A stretch of 6,345 bases of DNA. Source: Bacteroidia bacterium (GTDB lineage Bacteria; Bacteroidota; Bacteroidia; Bacteroidales; Dysgonomonadaceae). Made by a program: the position numbers and the translations under genes. Shown here piece by piece: positions 1 to 6,345 of this stretch; within the stretch, counting starts at the first letter, position 1; each line of letters starts with the position of its first letter. The DNA lies in NCBI GenBank assembly GCA_030539475.1, contig JAUNRY010000128.1, forward strand, positions 1 to 6,345, written 5' to 3'. The notes below the pieces were generated by a model. That model did not search any database. It saw nothing but the letters and a program-made list of their open reading frames with translations, and was not told the origin of the DNA.

Positions 1-100
1 AGTTGCTCTACTTCGCAAGACAGTGAAGCCATGAGAAAAGAAAGCCCCATATAAAAATTATTAACAGAAAAATTATAACACTCACACAATTTTTACAGAA
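1..100. other. Left edge: unresolved gene end and OmpH leader
   Basis: Too little sequence is present to assign the gene to the left. All three + frames close early, at 24, 33 and 54; the longest would give a 17-residue C-terminal tail, SCSTSQDSEAMRKESPI, ending 46 bases before the next gene. On the - strand an ATG at 50-48 opens a frame that runs off the edge (MGLSFLMASLSCEVEQ), so a divergent gene is also possible. Bases 55-100 are very AT-rich and contain no TAnnTTTG box and no Shine-Dalgarno motif, so I cannot place a promoter for the OmpH-like gene. It may be co-transcribed from further left. Confidence 0.3.
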
Positions 101-754
101 ATGAAAAATAACAGTGCCTATATCGTTGGCGGAGTTTTGGCCATAGCGATCCTTATTTTGTATATTTTACATTTTACTTCAACACCGGACAAAAACGGAG
201 TACAAACAAAAGATTTTAATACCATGATGAACGATTCGTCCATCACATTACCAATAGCTTACGTGAATGTAGATTCTCTTTTGATGAATTATAATTTCTG
301 GAAAGATTTAAGCGAGGCATTGATGAGAACCGAAGAAAATTCGCGGGCAAGCCTCACTCAAAAAGAGCGTCAACTGAACGCTGCGGCTCAAGAGTTTCAG
401 CGTAAACTTCAAAACAACGCTTTTCTTAGCACAGACAGAGCCGAACAAGAGCAACAACGCATTGTGAGAATGCAGCAGGAATATCAGCAAATGGCCGAAA
501 GATTGAGTCAGGAATTTGCCGTTGAACAGCAAAAACTTAATTCCGAGCTAAACGATACGGTAAGGGTTCAGATGAAAGAATTCAACAAAAACAAAGGTTA
601 CCAGATTATTTTCAGCAATACAGGATCGGACAACATCCTTTATGCCGATGACAAGTACGATATAACCAAAGAGGTTATCGATTTCCTGAACAGAAAATAC
701 GGGCCGGCCACTTCGTCAGGCACCGCAACAACTCCGCCGGCTACCCAAGAGTAA
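101..754 (+). CDS. OmpH/Skp-family periplasmic chaperone-like protein, membrane-anchored
   Basis: The 217-residue product fits the OmpH/Skp family, small periplasmic proteins whose coiled-coil arms hold unfolded outer-membrane proteins on the way to the BAM machinery. Visible features in order: a hydrophobic segment at about residues 7-25 with no lipobox Cys, probably an uncleaved anchor or signal peptide; a short linker; the family's opening strand IAYVNVDSLL at 52-61; a long Gln/Glu/Arg-rich stretch at about 70-160 that should form the coiled-coil arms; then the returning core KGYQIIFS at 165-172 and a helix ending near 201. A Ser/Thr/Pro/Ala-rich tail (202-217) follows and is probably disordered. 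The start at 101 is chosen because it directly precedes the hydrophobic segment. No Shine-Dalgarno is seen, which is normal in Bacteroidota. A strong terminator follows the stop by 22 bases, so the gene is not joined to the glycosidases downstream. Family assignment is firm; the actual client proteins are unknown. At 217 residues it is longer than E. coli Skp, mostly through the anchor, linker and tail. Confidence 0.85.
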   Translation: MKNNSAYIVGGVLAIAILILYILHFTSTPDKNGVQTKDFNTMMNDSSITLPIAYVNVDSLLMNYNFWKDLSEALMRTEENSRASLTQKERQLNAAAQEFQRKLQNNAFLSTDRAEQEQQRIVRMQQEYQQMAERLSQEFAVEQQKLNSELNDTVRVQMKEFNKNKGYQIIFSNTGSDNILYADDKYDITKEVIDFLNRKYGPATSSGTATTPPATQE

Positions 755-776
755 AAAAACAGACGGTTTAAATATT

Positions 777-811
777 AAAAAAGGTTCTTTGCAGAAAAAG
801 AACCTTTTTTT
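777..811 (+). terminator. Rho-independent terminator, probably bidirectional
   Basis: A perfect 14-bp inverted repeat, AAAAAAGGTTCTTT at 777-790 and AAAGAACCTTTTTT at 797-810, encloses a 6-base loop (GCAGAA). The 3' arm ends in seven T residues (805-811), the usual form of an intrinsic terminator. It begins 22 bases after the OmpH stop codon. The matching A-run on the 5' arm means the reverse transcript would also end in U residues, so it could stop transcription from either side. Only the central GGTTCTTT/AAAGAACC portion is likely to add much stability. Confidence 0.85.
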
Positions 812-912
812 CGTATATAGAGCATAGAGTTATTCTCTTGCAAAAAGTGAGCCTGAAATACCTCCAACAAGGCTTGCTCAAAGCAACAGCCGGATATATT
901 ATGTGCTTATCT

Positions 913-929
913 GCCCCATTAAATGAGGC
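913..929. promoter_or_regulatory. 17-bp imperfect palindrome, possible operator
   Basis: The sequence GCCCCATTAAATGAGGC reads as GCC-C-CAT-TAA-ATG-A-GGC: two 7-base half-sites, six of seven pairs matching, around a 3-base centre. It lies 41 bases before the -7 box of the glycosidase promoter, a plausible distance for an activator or other regulator. It is too short and weak to be a terminator. I do not recognise the motif as that of a known regulator, and a dyad of this size can arise by chance. Confidence 0.25.
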
Positions 930-950
930 GAAACAGTGCTGAAAGGTAGG

Positions 951-978
951 TTTAAAAAAAAGATTTGTAGTACTTTTG
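951..978 (+). promoter_or_regulatory. Bacteroidota-type promoter for the glycosidase genes
   Basis: TACTTTTG at 971-978 matches the Bacteroidota primary sigma factor -7 element TAnnTTTG exactly. The expected -33 element (TTTG) is represented only weakly, by TTTA at 951-954, which may mean that an activator is needed. Transcription would start near 985, giving a leader of about 20 bases before the ATG at 1004. The box lies downstream of the OmpH terminator and directly ahead of the GH84 gene, which supports the assignment. Confidence 0.6.
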
Positions 979-1003
979 TAGTTCATCATTTTATCATACA
1001 ATT

Positions 1004-3223
1004 ATGCATCTACGACAACTGTTTTTTGCCGCACTATTTCTTATTTCCCTATCATCAATCGGCAAAAACACACTCATCATTCAACCAACGCCGCAATCTG
1101 TTGAACTGAAAAGCGGTGAAATTGAAAAACCGGCAGCCGTTAGGCTTATCGGAAAAACTACTGCCGATGCACACGCGGTTAATTTGCTACAAACTTTTTT
1201 TACGGAAGGAACAGCCAAAAAAGATTTCGCCGTTTACATGGGCGAGCGCGGCAATCGTGATTTAAGGCGATACGCGGCGCGCATTCCGGCTCGTGCCGAA
1301 GGCTATTATCTGGCTATTGAGAACGACAAAATAATAATTGCAGGCAACGACAAACGCGGTACTTATTACGCCGTTCGCACGTTGCAGCAAATCATGGAAC
1401 AATCTCAAAATTTGCCGTTGCTGGAAATTACCGATTATCCCGATGTTGCCGCTCGTGGGGTGGTGGAAGGCTTTTACGGCACGCCGTGGAGTTTCGAGGA
1501 TCGCATCAGTCTCCTGAATTTCTTCGGCGAAAATAAACTCAACACCTATATCTATGGGCCAAAAGACGATCCTTATCACGGATTCGGTGAAAAGTGGCGC
1601 GTGCCTTATCCCGAAAAAGAAGCGCAAGCCATCAAAAAATTATTGCAGAAAGCCGAAGACAATCACGTGGATTTTGTTTGGGCAATTCATCCCGGGCGCG
1701 ACATTAAATGGAATGCCGAAGACCGCGATTTTCTGATGAAAAAGTTTGAGTCGATGTATCAGCTGGGTGTTCGTGCTTTCGCCGTATTTTTTGACGATAT
1801 TTCCGGCGAAGGCACCAACCCCGAAAAGCAAGCCGAACTGCTCAATTATGTTGACAATAATTTTGTACAGAAGAAAAAAGATGTGCTTCCGCTCATCCTT
1901 TGTCCTACCGAATACAACAAAAGCTGGTCGAACATCGAACGCGGATATTTACCCACGCTTGGTAAAAACCTGAATCCGTCTATTCATACTATGTGGACGG
2001 GCGACCGTGTGATTTCCGACATTACCGTAGATGGCTTGCAGTGGATTAACAATCACATTCGCCGCGAAGCGTACATTTGGTGGAACTTCCCCGTTTCGGA
2101 TTACGTGCGCGACCATTTGCTTATGGGGCCCGCTTACGGTTTGGATACGGATGCCGGAAATCTGATGTCGGGTTTTATGACCAATCCGATGGAACGAGCC
2201 GAAGCATCCAAAATAGCCATTTACAGTGTAGCCGATTACGCTTGGAACACTCAAAACTACGAACCGATGCATGCTTGGGAAAGGGCGATTAAAAACATCA
2301 TGCCTTCCGATGCTGACGCCTTGCGTATTTTCGCGCACCACAATGCCGACTTGGGAGCTAACGGGCACGGTTATCGTCGCGATGAATCGTGGGAATTTAA
2401 AGAAACTGCCAACGAATATTTGCAAAACATCCGCAATAACCAAACTGACCTGAATAATACACTCAAAGTTCAGGAAGAGTTTGCCAATATTCTCTATGCT
2501 TCCAATATTTTAATGCAAAATCAAGACAATCCGGCGCTGGTAAAAGAAATAGCCCCTTGGCTGAAACAATTCCGTTTGCTGGGCGAAAGTGGTTTGGTTC
2601 TTTTATCGTTGGAACAAGCATTTGCGAACAAAAACAAATCGCGTTTCGATGCACTTTACGGTTACATGAAGCAACTGAAAGAGCAAATGCACGAAATCAG
2701 CAATACGCACAATCAAAATCCATATCAACCGGGTGTAAAAACGGGAACTCTGGTGCTCGAACCGCTTATCGACAGTACCTTGCTTGTGTTGGCCGACCGA
2801 TACGCAGAAACGTACGGAACAACGCTTCCGCGACTGGCCGATTATACGCCGCACCTGCTTTTCTCTAACGTGGAACAGGTAAAAGATACGCCGGTAAGAT
2901 TTTTGAGAAAAAACATCACAATAAATCCTTTGCTGGAAGTCGTGAAAATTCCGGCCGGCGGATACATCGGTTTGGAATTGGTTCCCGCTCAGAAAATCGC
3001 AAGCGCGAGAATCAATACCGGACTGGAACAATTCCCGGCGTGGATTGCGGTTCAGCTTTCAACCGATGGAGTTAATTGGACTCCGTACAACGGAAAACCC
3101 AATAATCAGAACGTATGGATTGGCGGAAAATCAGAATCAGCGTATCGTTTCATTCGTTTAATTAATACTTCTGAAAACGAGCAGGAAATGTATCTCCGCC
3201 AGTTCGAAGTGAAAGTAGAATAG
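1004..3223 (+). CDS. Secreted GH84 beta-N-acetylglucosaminidase (hyaluronidase/O-GlcNAcase-like)
   Basis: The 739-residue enzyme should hydrolyse terminal beta-linked N-acetylglucosamine by substrate-assisted catalysis, in which the sugar's acetamido group is the nucleophile. Order of domains: signal peptide (about 1-20, no lipobox); an N-terminal alpha/beta domain like that of GH20 enzymes (about 24-146); the GH84 catalytic barrel from GVVEGFYGTPW (152-162) to about 440; a helical region (about 460-620); and a C-terminal beta-sandwich of discoidin/CBM32 type (about 625-739, ending YLRQFEVKV). The catalytic pair is D264-D265 in FFDDISGEG. Substrate-site residues known from the Bacteroides thetaiotaomicron enzyme BtGH84 appear to be kept: K187, Y304, W359, N361, D366 and N394; this mapping is from memory of that structure. 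The total length is also close to BtGH84. The start is the ATG just before the signal peptide and about 20 bases after the predicted transcription start. The GH2 gene follows after 46 bases with no terminator. The family is near certain. Natural substrate is inferred: bacterial GH84 enzymes can act on O-GlcNAc proteins in vitro, but host or dietary glycans are more likely. Confidence 0.95.
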   Translation: MHLRQLFFAALFLISLSSIGKNTLIIQPTPQSVELKSGEIEKPAAVRLIGKTTADAHAVNLLQTFFTEGTAKKDFAVYMGERGNRDLRRYAARIPARAEGYYLAIENDKIIIAGNDKRGTYYAVRTLQQIMEQSQNLPLLEITDYPDVAARGVVEGFYGTPWSFEDRISLLNFFGENKLNTYIYGPKDDPYHGFGEKWRVPYPEKEAQAIKKLLQKAEDNHVDFVWAIHPGRDIKWNAEDRDFLMKKFESMYQLGVRAFAVFFDDISGEGTNPEKQAELLNYVDNNFVQKKKDVLPLILCPTEYNKSWSNIERGYLPTLGKNLNPSIHTMWTGDRVISDITVDGLQWINNHIRREAYIWWNFPVSDYVRDHLLMGPAYGLDTDAGNLMSGFMTNPMERAEASKIAIYSVADYAWNTQNYEPMHAWERAIKNIMPSDADALRIFAHHNADLGANGHGYRRDESWEFKETANEYLQNIRNNQTDLNNTLKVQEEFANILYASNILMQNQDNPALVKEIAPWLKQFRLLGESGLVLLSLEQAFANKNKSRFDALYGYMKQLKEQMHEISNTHNQNPYQPGVKTGTLVLEPLIDSTLLVLADRYAETYGTTLPRLADYTPHLLFSNVEQVKDTPVRFLRKNITINPLLEVVKIPAGGYIGLELVPAQKIASARINTGLEQFPAWIAVQLSTDGVNWTPYNGKPNNQNVWIGGKSESAYRFIRLINTSENEQEMYLRQFEVKVE

Positions 3224-3269
3224 GTACAAATCATAAAATGCAAATCAAATTATACATACTAAAGTCAAC
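3224..3269 (+). other. Intercistronic spacer between GH84 and GH2 genes
   Basis: The 46-base spacer is AT-rich and has no hairpin, no TAnnTTTG promoter box and no clear Shine-Dalgarno sequence, which supports co-transcription of the two glycosidase genes. The heptamer CAAATCA occurs at 3227-3233 and 3241-3247 and again just inside the GH2 gene at 3276-3282; the first and third copies lie in a 9-base repeat, TACAAATCA. An out-of-frame ATG at 3238 opens a 28-codon frame overlapping the GH2 start, with no sign of being a real gene. Confidence 0.5.
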
Positions 3270-6200
3270 ATGCTACAAATCAAAAAAAGAATCAGTTTAC
3301 TCGTCATTAGTTTTTTGTTGGTAGGAAATTTATTTGTTTCCGCTCAAACAGATATCCTCAGCGGTTTCCGCTATGCCGATGAGCAGGCACCCACCGGAAA
3401 AGAGTGGGAAAGTCCCGAAGATTTGGCGCTCAACAAAGAGCAGCCGCGTGCATATTTCTTTTCCTTTGAAAACACGGAAAGTGCCCGCAAAGTGCTCCCC
3501 GAAAATTCCGCTTATTGGAAATCATTGGATGGAACGTGGAAATTTAACTTTGCCAAAAATCCCGATGAGCGTCCGATTGATTTTTACAAACCGGAATACA
3601 ACGTGAGTGGCTGGGACAATATTCCTGTGCCGGTAAGCTGGAATATTCACGGCATTCAGAAAGACGGTTCGCTGAAATACGGCGTACCTATCTACGTAAA
3701 TCAGCCGGTGATTTTCCAACACAAAGTGGCTGTGGACGACTGGCGTGGTGGCGTAATGCGTACACCGCCCACAAACTGGACTACTTACACCTACCGCAAC
3801 GAAGTAGGTTCGTTTCGTCGCGATTTCACCGTGCCGCAAAACTGGGACGGTCGTCAGGTTCTCTTGAGCTTCGACGGCGTGGATAGCTTTTTCTACCTGT
3901 GGATAAACGGCCGGTACGTTGGTTTTTCAAAAAACTCACGCAACGCCGCCCGTTTCGATATCACCAAATACCTGCAAAAAGGCAACAACACGCTTGCCGT
4001 GGAGGTTTATCGCAACAGCGACGGATCTTACTTGGAAGCGCAGGATATGTTCCGCTTACCGGGAATTTTCCGCACGGTAGCTATTTATTCGGTGCCGAAA
4101 ACTCACATTCGTGATATGCAAGTGTTTCCAAACTATAAAAACGGTGTTGGAACATTGGATGTGAAACTCAATCTAAAACATTCAGACAAAAAGAAATTGA
4201 ATGCAGGCAAATATAAAGTAAAATATTCACTTTATGAGAATGAACTTTATGCCGATAATAATACGTTCGTATCGGATTATGAATTACCTGCATTAAACTC
4301 AAAAGGCAAATTGAATATCAATCCGGGTCAGGAAATAACTGTAAATCATTCAAATTTAAGATTTGAAAACGTAAAACCCTGGTCTGCCGAAACGCCCAAC
4401 CGTTACACATTGGTTGTAGAACTGTTGGATAACAGAGGTAGAGTGGTTGAAACGGTTTCCACGCACACCGGTTTCCGCTCGGTGGAAATTCGCGATACCG
4501 AAGCCAAAGACGATGAATTTGGATTGGCTGGACGCTATTATTACATCAACGATATGCCGGTGAAACTGAAAGGTGTGAACCGCCACGAAACAAATCCGTC
4601 CACCGGACACGTAGTCTCGCGCGAACAAATGGAAGCGGAAGTGATGCTGATGAAGCGCGCCAACATCAACCACGTGCGAAACGCGCATTATCCCGATGAT
4701 CCGTACTGGTATTACCTGTGCGACAAATACGGAATTTACCTGGAAGACGAAGCCAACATCGAAAGTCACCAATATTATTACGGCGATGCATCGCTTTCGC
4801 ACCCGAAAGAGTGGAGAGATGCGCACGTGGCTCGTGTAATGGAAATGACACACAGCACCATCAACCATCCTTCAGTGGTGATTTGGTCGCTGGGCAACGA
4901 AGCCGGCCCGGGACAAAACTTTGTGGATGCGTACAACGAACTGAAAAAAGTGGACACATCGCGTCCGGTGCAGTATGAACGCAACAACAGCATCGTGGAT
5001 ATGGGTTCCAACCAGTATCCGTCCATCGCGTGGATGCAAGGTGCCGTGAAAGGTACGTACAACATCAAATATCCGTTCCACGTGTCGGAATACGCTCACT
5101 CAATGGGAAATGCCTGCGGAAACCTGGTGGATTACTGGGAAGCCATTGAAAGCACCAATTTCTTTATGGGCGGCGCTATCTGGGACTGGATTGACCAGGC
5201 AATGTACAACTACGACCCTGCTACCGGAACGAAATATTTGGCTTACGGCGGCGACTTTGGCGATACGCCAAACGACGGTCAGTTCGTGATGAACGGAATT
5301 ATTTTCGCCGATATGGAGCCGAAACCGCAGTATTACGAAGTGAAAAAAGTGTATCAGCACATCGGCGTGAAAGCGGTGAACGTGGAAAACGGCGAATTTG
5401 AGATTTTCAATAAATATTATTTCAAAAACCTGAACGATTACGATGTAATTTGGGCGCTTTATGAAGACGGAAATGAAGTGCAAAACGGCAGCGTAAATGC
5501 CGGAACTCTGTTGGCTCGCCAGAAAAAGAACGTGAAATTGCCGTATAACTTTGCATCGCTTCGCAAAGATGCCGAGCATTTTGTGAAATTCCAGTTCGTG
5601 CTGAAAAACAACGAGCCTTGGGCTAAAAAAGGGTACGTGCAAGCCGAAGAGCAAATCGCGCTGAAATCGGCTGTTCGTCCTTCTATCGCTGAAATTTCCA
5701 AACAAGCGGCCAACGGCAAACCAACGTGGAAAAACGATAAAAACAGTCCGCTCATCGAAGTGAAAGGCAACGGATTTACCGTGAATTTTGATACCAAAAC
5801 CGGAACCATTTACAACCTAACTTACGGCAACGAAACCGTAATCTCAGATGGAAACGGCCCGAAAATCAACGCCCTGCGTGCCTTTGTAAACAACGACAAC
5901 TGGGTGTATGAAAGCTGGTATCAAAACGGACTGCACAACCTGCAACACAAAGCGCAAAACCACCGAGTTAATCAAAATGCCGACGGAACAATTGTTGTGG
6001 CGTTTGAAGTGGTTTCGCAAGCACCGAACGCCGCGCGCATCACAGGCGGATGGTCGTCCGGTAAAAACAAAGTGGAAGAGTTGACCGACAGGCCTTTCGG
6101 AGCAAATGATTTCCGGTTTGTAACTAATCAGATTTTCACCATTTACACCGATGGTTCCATCGAATTGCAAGCAAGCATCACGTCCAACAAACCAAATTTG

Positions 6201-6345
6201 ACGCTGCCACGCTTGGGTTATATGATGAAAATTCCGCAAAAATACGGCAACTTTACCTATTACGGCCGCGGCCCGGTTGATAATTACAACGACCGCAAAA
6301 CCGGTCAGTTTATCGAGCAATTCCGCAGCACGCCGAAAGACGAGT
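3270..6345 (+). CDS. Secreted LacZ-type GH2 beta-galactosidase (3' end outside window)
   Basis: The frame is uninterrupted for 1025 codons and runs off the right edge. It should encode a retaining beta-galactosidase that removes terminal beta-linked galactose. Signal peptide: about 1-25, cleavage likely after VSA and before QT, no lipobox. Domains follow the LacZ plan: jelly-roll (about 82-275), immunoglobulin-like domain (276-407), TIM barrel (408-690), a second immunoglobulin-like domain (695-815), and the LacZ small-chain-like beta-sandwich from about 827, cut at the edge. The proposed acid/base is E544 in SLGNEAG, and the nucleophile is E607 in EYAHSMGN. Other residues matching E. coli LacZ sites are N144, D259, H439, H473, the metal ligand E498 in DEANIESH, W638 in GGAIWDWIDQ, and F672 in the segment from YGGDFGDTPND to FADMEPKP. 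The last visible motif, YYGRGPVDNYNDRKTG, corresponds to a site roughly 90-100 residues before the end of LacZ, so about that much is missing. The start is the ATG before the signal peptide; no upstream in-frame alternative fits better. About 4120-4380 is unusually AT-rich. Exact substrate is unknown; GH2 also contains other activities, but these active-site motifs favour galactosidase. Confidence 0.93.
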   Translation, partial: MLQIKKRISLLVISFLLVGNLFVSAQTDILSGFRYADEQAPTGKEWESPEDLALNKEQPRAYFFSFENTESARKVLPENSAYWKSLDGTWKFNFAKNPDERPIDFYKPEYNVSGWDNIPVPVSWNIHGIQKDGSLKYGVPIYVNQPVIFQHKVAVDDWRGGVMRTPPTNWTTYTYRNEVGSFRRDFTVPQNWDGRQVLLSFDGVDSFFYLWINGRYVGFSKNSRNAARFDITKYLQKGNNTLAVEVYRNSDGSYLEAQDMFRLPGIFRTVAIYSVPKTHIRDMQVFPNYKNGVGTLDVKLNLKHSDKKKLNAGKYKVKYSLYENELYADNNTFVSDYELPALNSKGKLNINPGQEITVNHSNLRFENVKPWSAETPNRYTLVVELLDNRGRVVETVSTHTGFRSVEIRDTEAKDDEFGLAGRYYYINDMPVKLKGVNRHETNPSTGHVVSREQMEAEVMLMKRANINHVRNAHYPDDPYWYYLCDKYGIYLEDEANIESHQYYYGDASLSHPKEWRDAHVARVMEMTHSTINHPSVVIWSLGNEAGPGQNFVDAYNELKKVDTSRPVQYERNNSIVDMGSNQYPSIAWMQGAVKGTYNIKYPFHVSEYAHSMGNACGNLVDYWEAIESTNFFMGGAIWDWIDQAMYNYDPATGTKYLAYGGDFGDTPNDGQFVMNGIIFADMEPKPQYYEVKKVYQHIGVKAVNVENGEFEIFNKYYFKNLNDYDVIWALYEDGNEVQNGSVNAGTLLARQKKNVKLPYNFASLRKDAEHFVKFQFVLKNNEPWAKKGYVQAEEQIALKSAVRPSIAEISKQAANGKPTWKNDKNSPLIEVKGNGFTVNFDTKTGTIYNLTYGNETVISDGNGPKINALRAFVNNDNWVYESWYQNGLHNLQHKAQNHRVNQNADGTIVVAFEVVSQAPNAARITGGWSSGKNKVEELTDRPFGANDFRFVTNQIFTIYTDGSIELQASITSNKPNLTLPRLGYMMKIPQKYGNFTYYGRGPVDNYNDRKTGQFIEQFRSTPKDE

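Larger units (their letters stand above)
812..1003. other. Regulatory intergenic gap, no gene
   Basis: This gap of about 190 bases between the OmpH terminator and the GH84 start contains the palindrome at 913-929 and the promoter at 951-978. A further weak hairpin is visible: TTGCT at 874-878 pairs with AGCAA at 882-886 around CAA, and the flanking GGCT/AGCC can pair if two bases bulge. I see no tRNA, riboswitch core or convincing protein in it. An antisense open frame covering 768-1001 runs through the terminator and promoter and looks like chance. Confidence 0.5.

Noticed and set aside
768..1001. Antisense open frame of 77 codons between the OmpH-like and GH84 genes
   Set aside because: It crosses the terminator and the promoter, is rich in Cys, Phe and Lys, resembles no family I know, and has no promoter or initiation signal.
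3238..3324. 28-codon frame overlapping the GH2 start, considered as a leader peptide
   Set aside because: It has no codon pattern, stalling motif or attenuator hairpin, and it starts in AT-rich DNA where a chance ATG is likely.
3334..4114. Short + strand frames starting at 3334 and 3899 as separate genes
   Set aside because: They are out of frame with the continuous GH2 reading frame from 3270, which carries the conserved domain motifs through this region. There is no frameshift.
5100..6320. Long antisense open frames within the GH2 gene (5100-5705 and 5844-6320)
   Set aside because: They lie opposite a frame with clear GH2 motifs and conserved catalytic residues. Their His/Phe/Val-rich translations are typical of reading the complement of a real gene.
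1..6345. Mobile elements, CRISPR arrays, tRNA/rRNA genes, defence or toxin-antitoxin systems
   Set aside because: I saw no transposase or integrase motifs, terminal inverted repeats, regularly spaced repeats or tRNA-like folds. The window is accounted for by three genes and short regulatory gaps.

Overview
The window looks like chromosomal DNA from a member of the Bacteroidota, probably order Bacteroidales. The evidence is an OmpH/Skp-like envelope protein with an N-terminal membrane anchor, glycosidases closely resembling Bacteroides enzymes, no clear Shine-Dalgarno sequences, and a TACTTTTG box (Bacteroidota -7 consensus TAnnTTTG) before the first glycosidase gene. A more precise placement cannot be made from the sequence alone.

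Layout: all confident genes are on the + strand. Bases 1-100 hold the unresolved end of whatever lies to the left and the leader of the first gene. Bases 101-754 encode a 217-residue OmpH/Skp-family protein. A perfect 14-bp inverted repeat with a T-run at 777-811 ends this unit. Bases 812-1003 are a regulatory gap with a 17-bp imperfect palindrome (913-929) and a Bacteroidota-type promoter (971-978). Bases 1004-3223 encode a complete secreted GH84 beta-N-acetylglucosaminidase with its catalytic Asp-Asp pair. After a 46-base gap, 3270 to the right edge encodes a secreted LacZ-type GH2 beta-galactosidase. That frame is open across 1025 codons and is cut off by the window in its last domain.

The two glycosidase genes probably form one transcription unit. 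Both products carry signal peptides without a lipobox, so they should act in the periplasm or outside the cell. Together they could remove terminal galactose and terminal N-acetylglucosamine from glycans such as mucin or N-glycan antennae; this is inference, because no SusC/SusD pair, sensor or transporter lies in the window. The OmpH-like gene is a separate housekeeping unit.

I see no mobile element, CRISPR array, RNA gene or evidently undescribed system. The most notable unexplained signals are a sharp AT-rich stretch inside the GH2 gene (about 4120-4380, 31% GC against 50% just downstream), confined to the second, non-catalytic domain, and the palindrome upstream of the glycosidase promoter.
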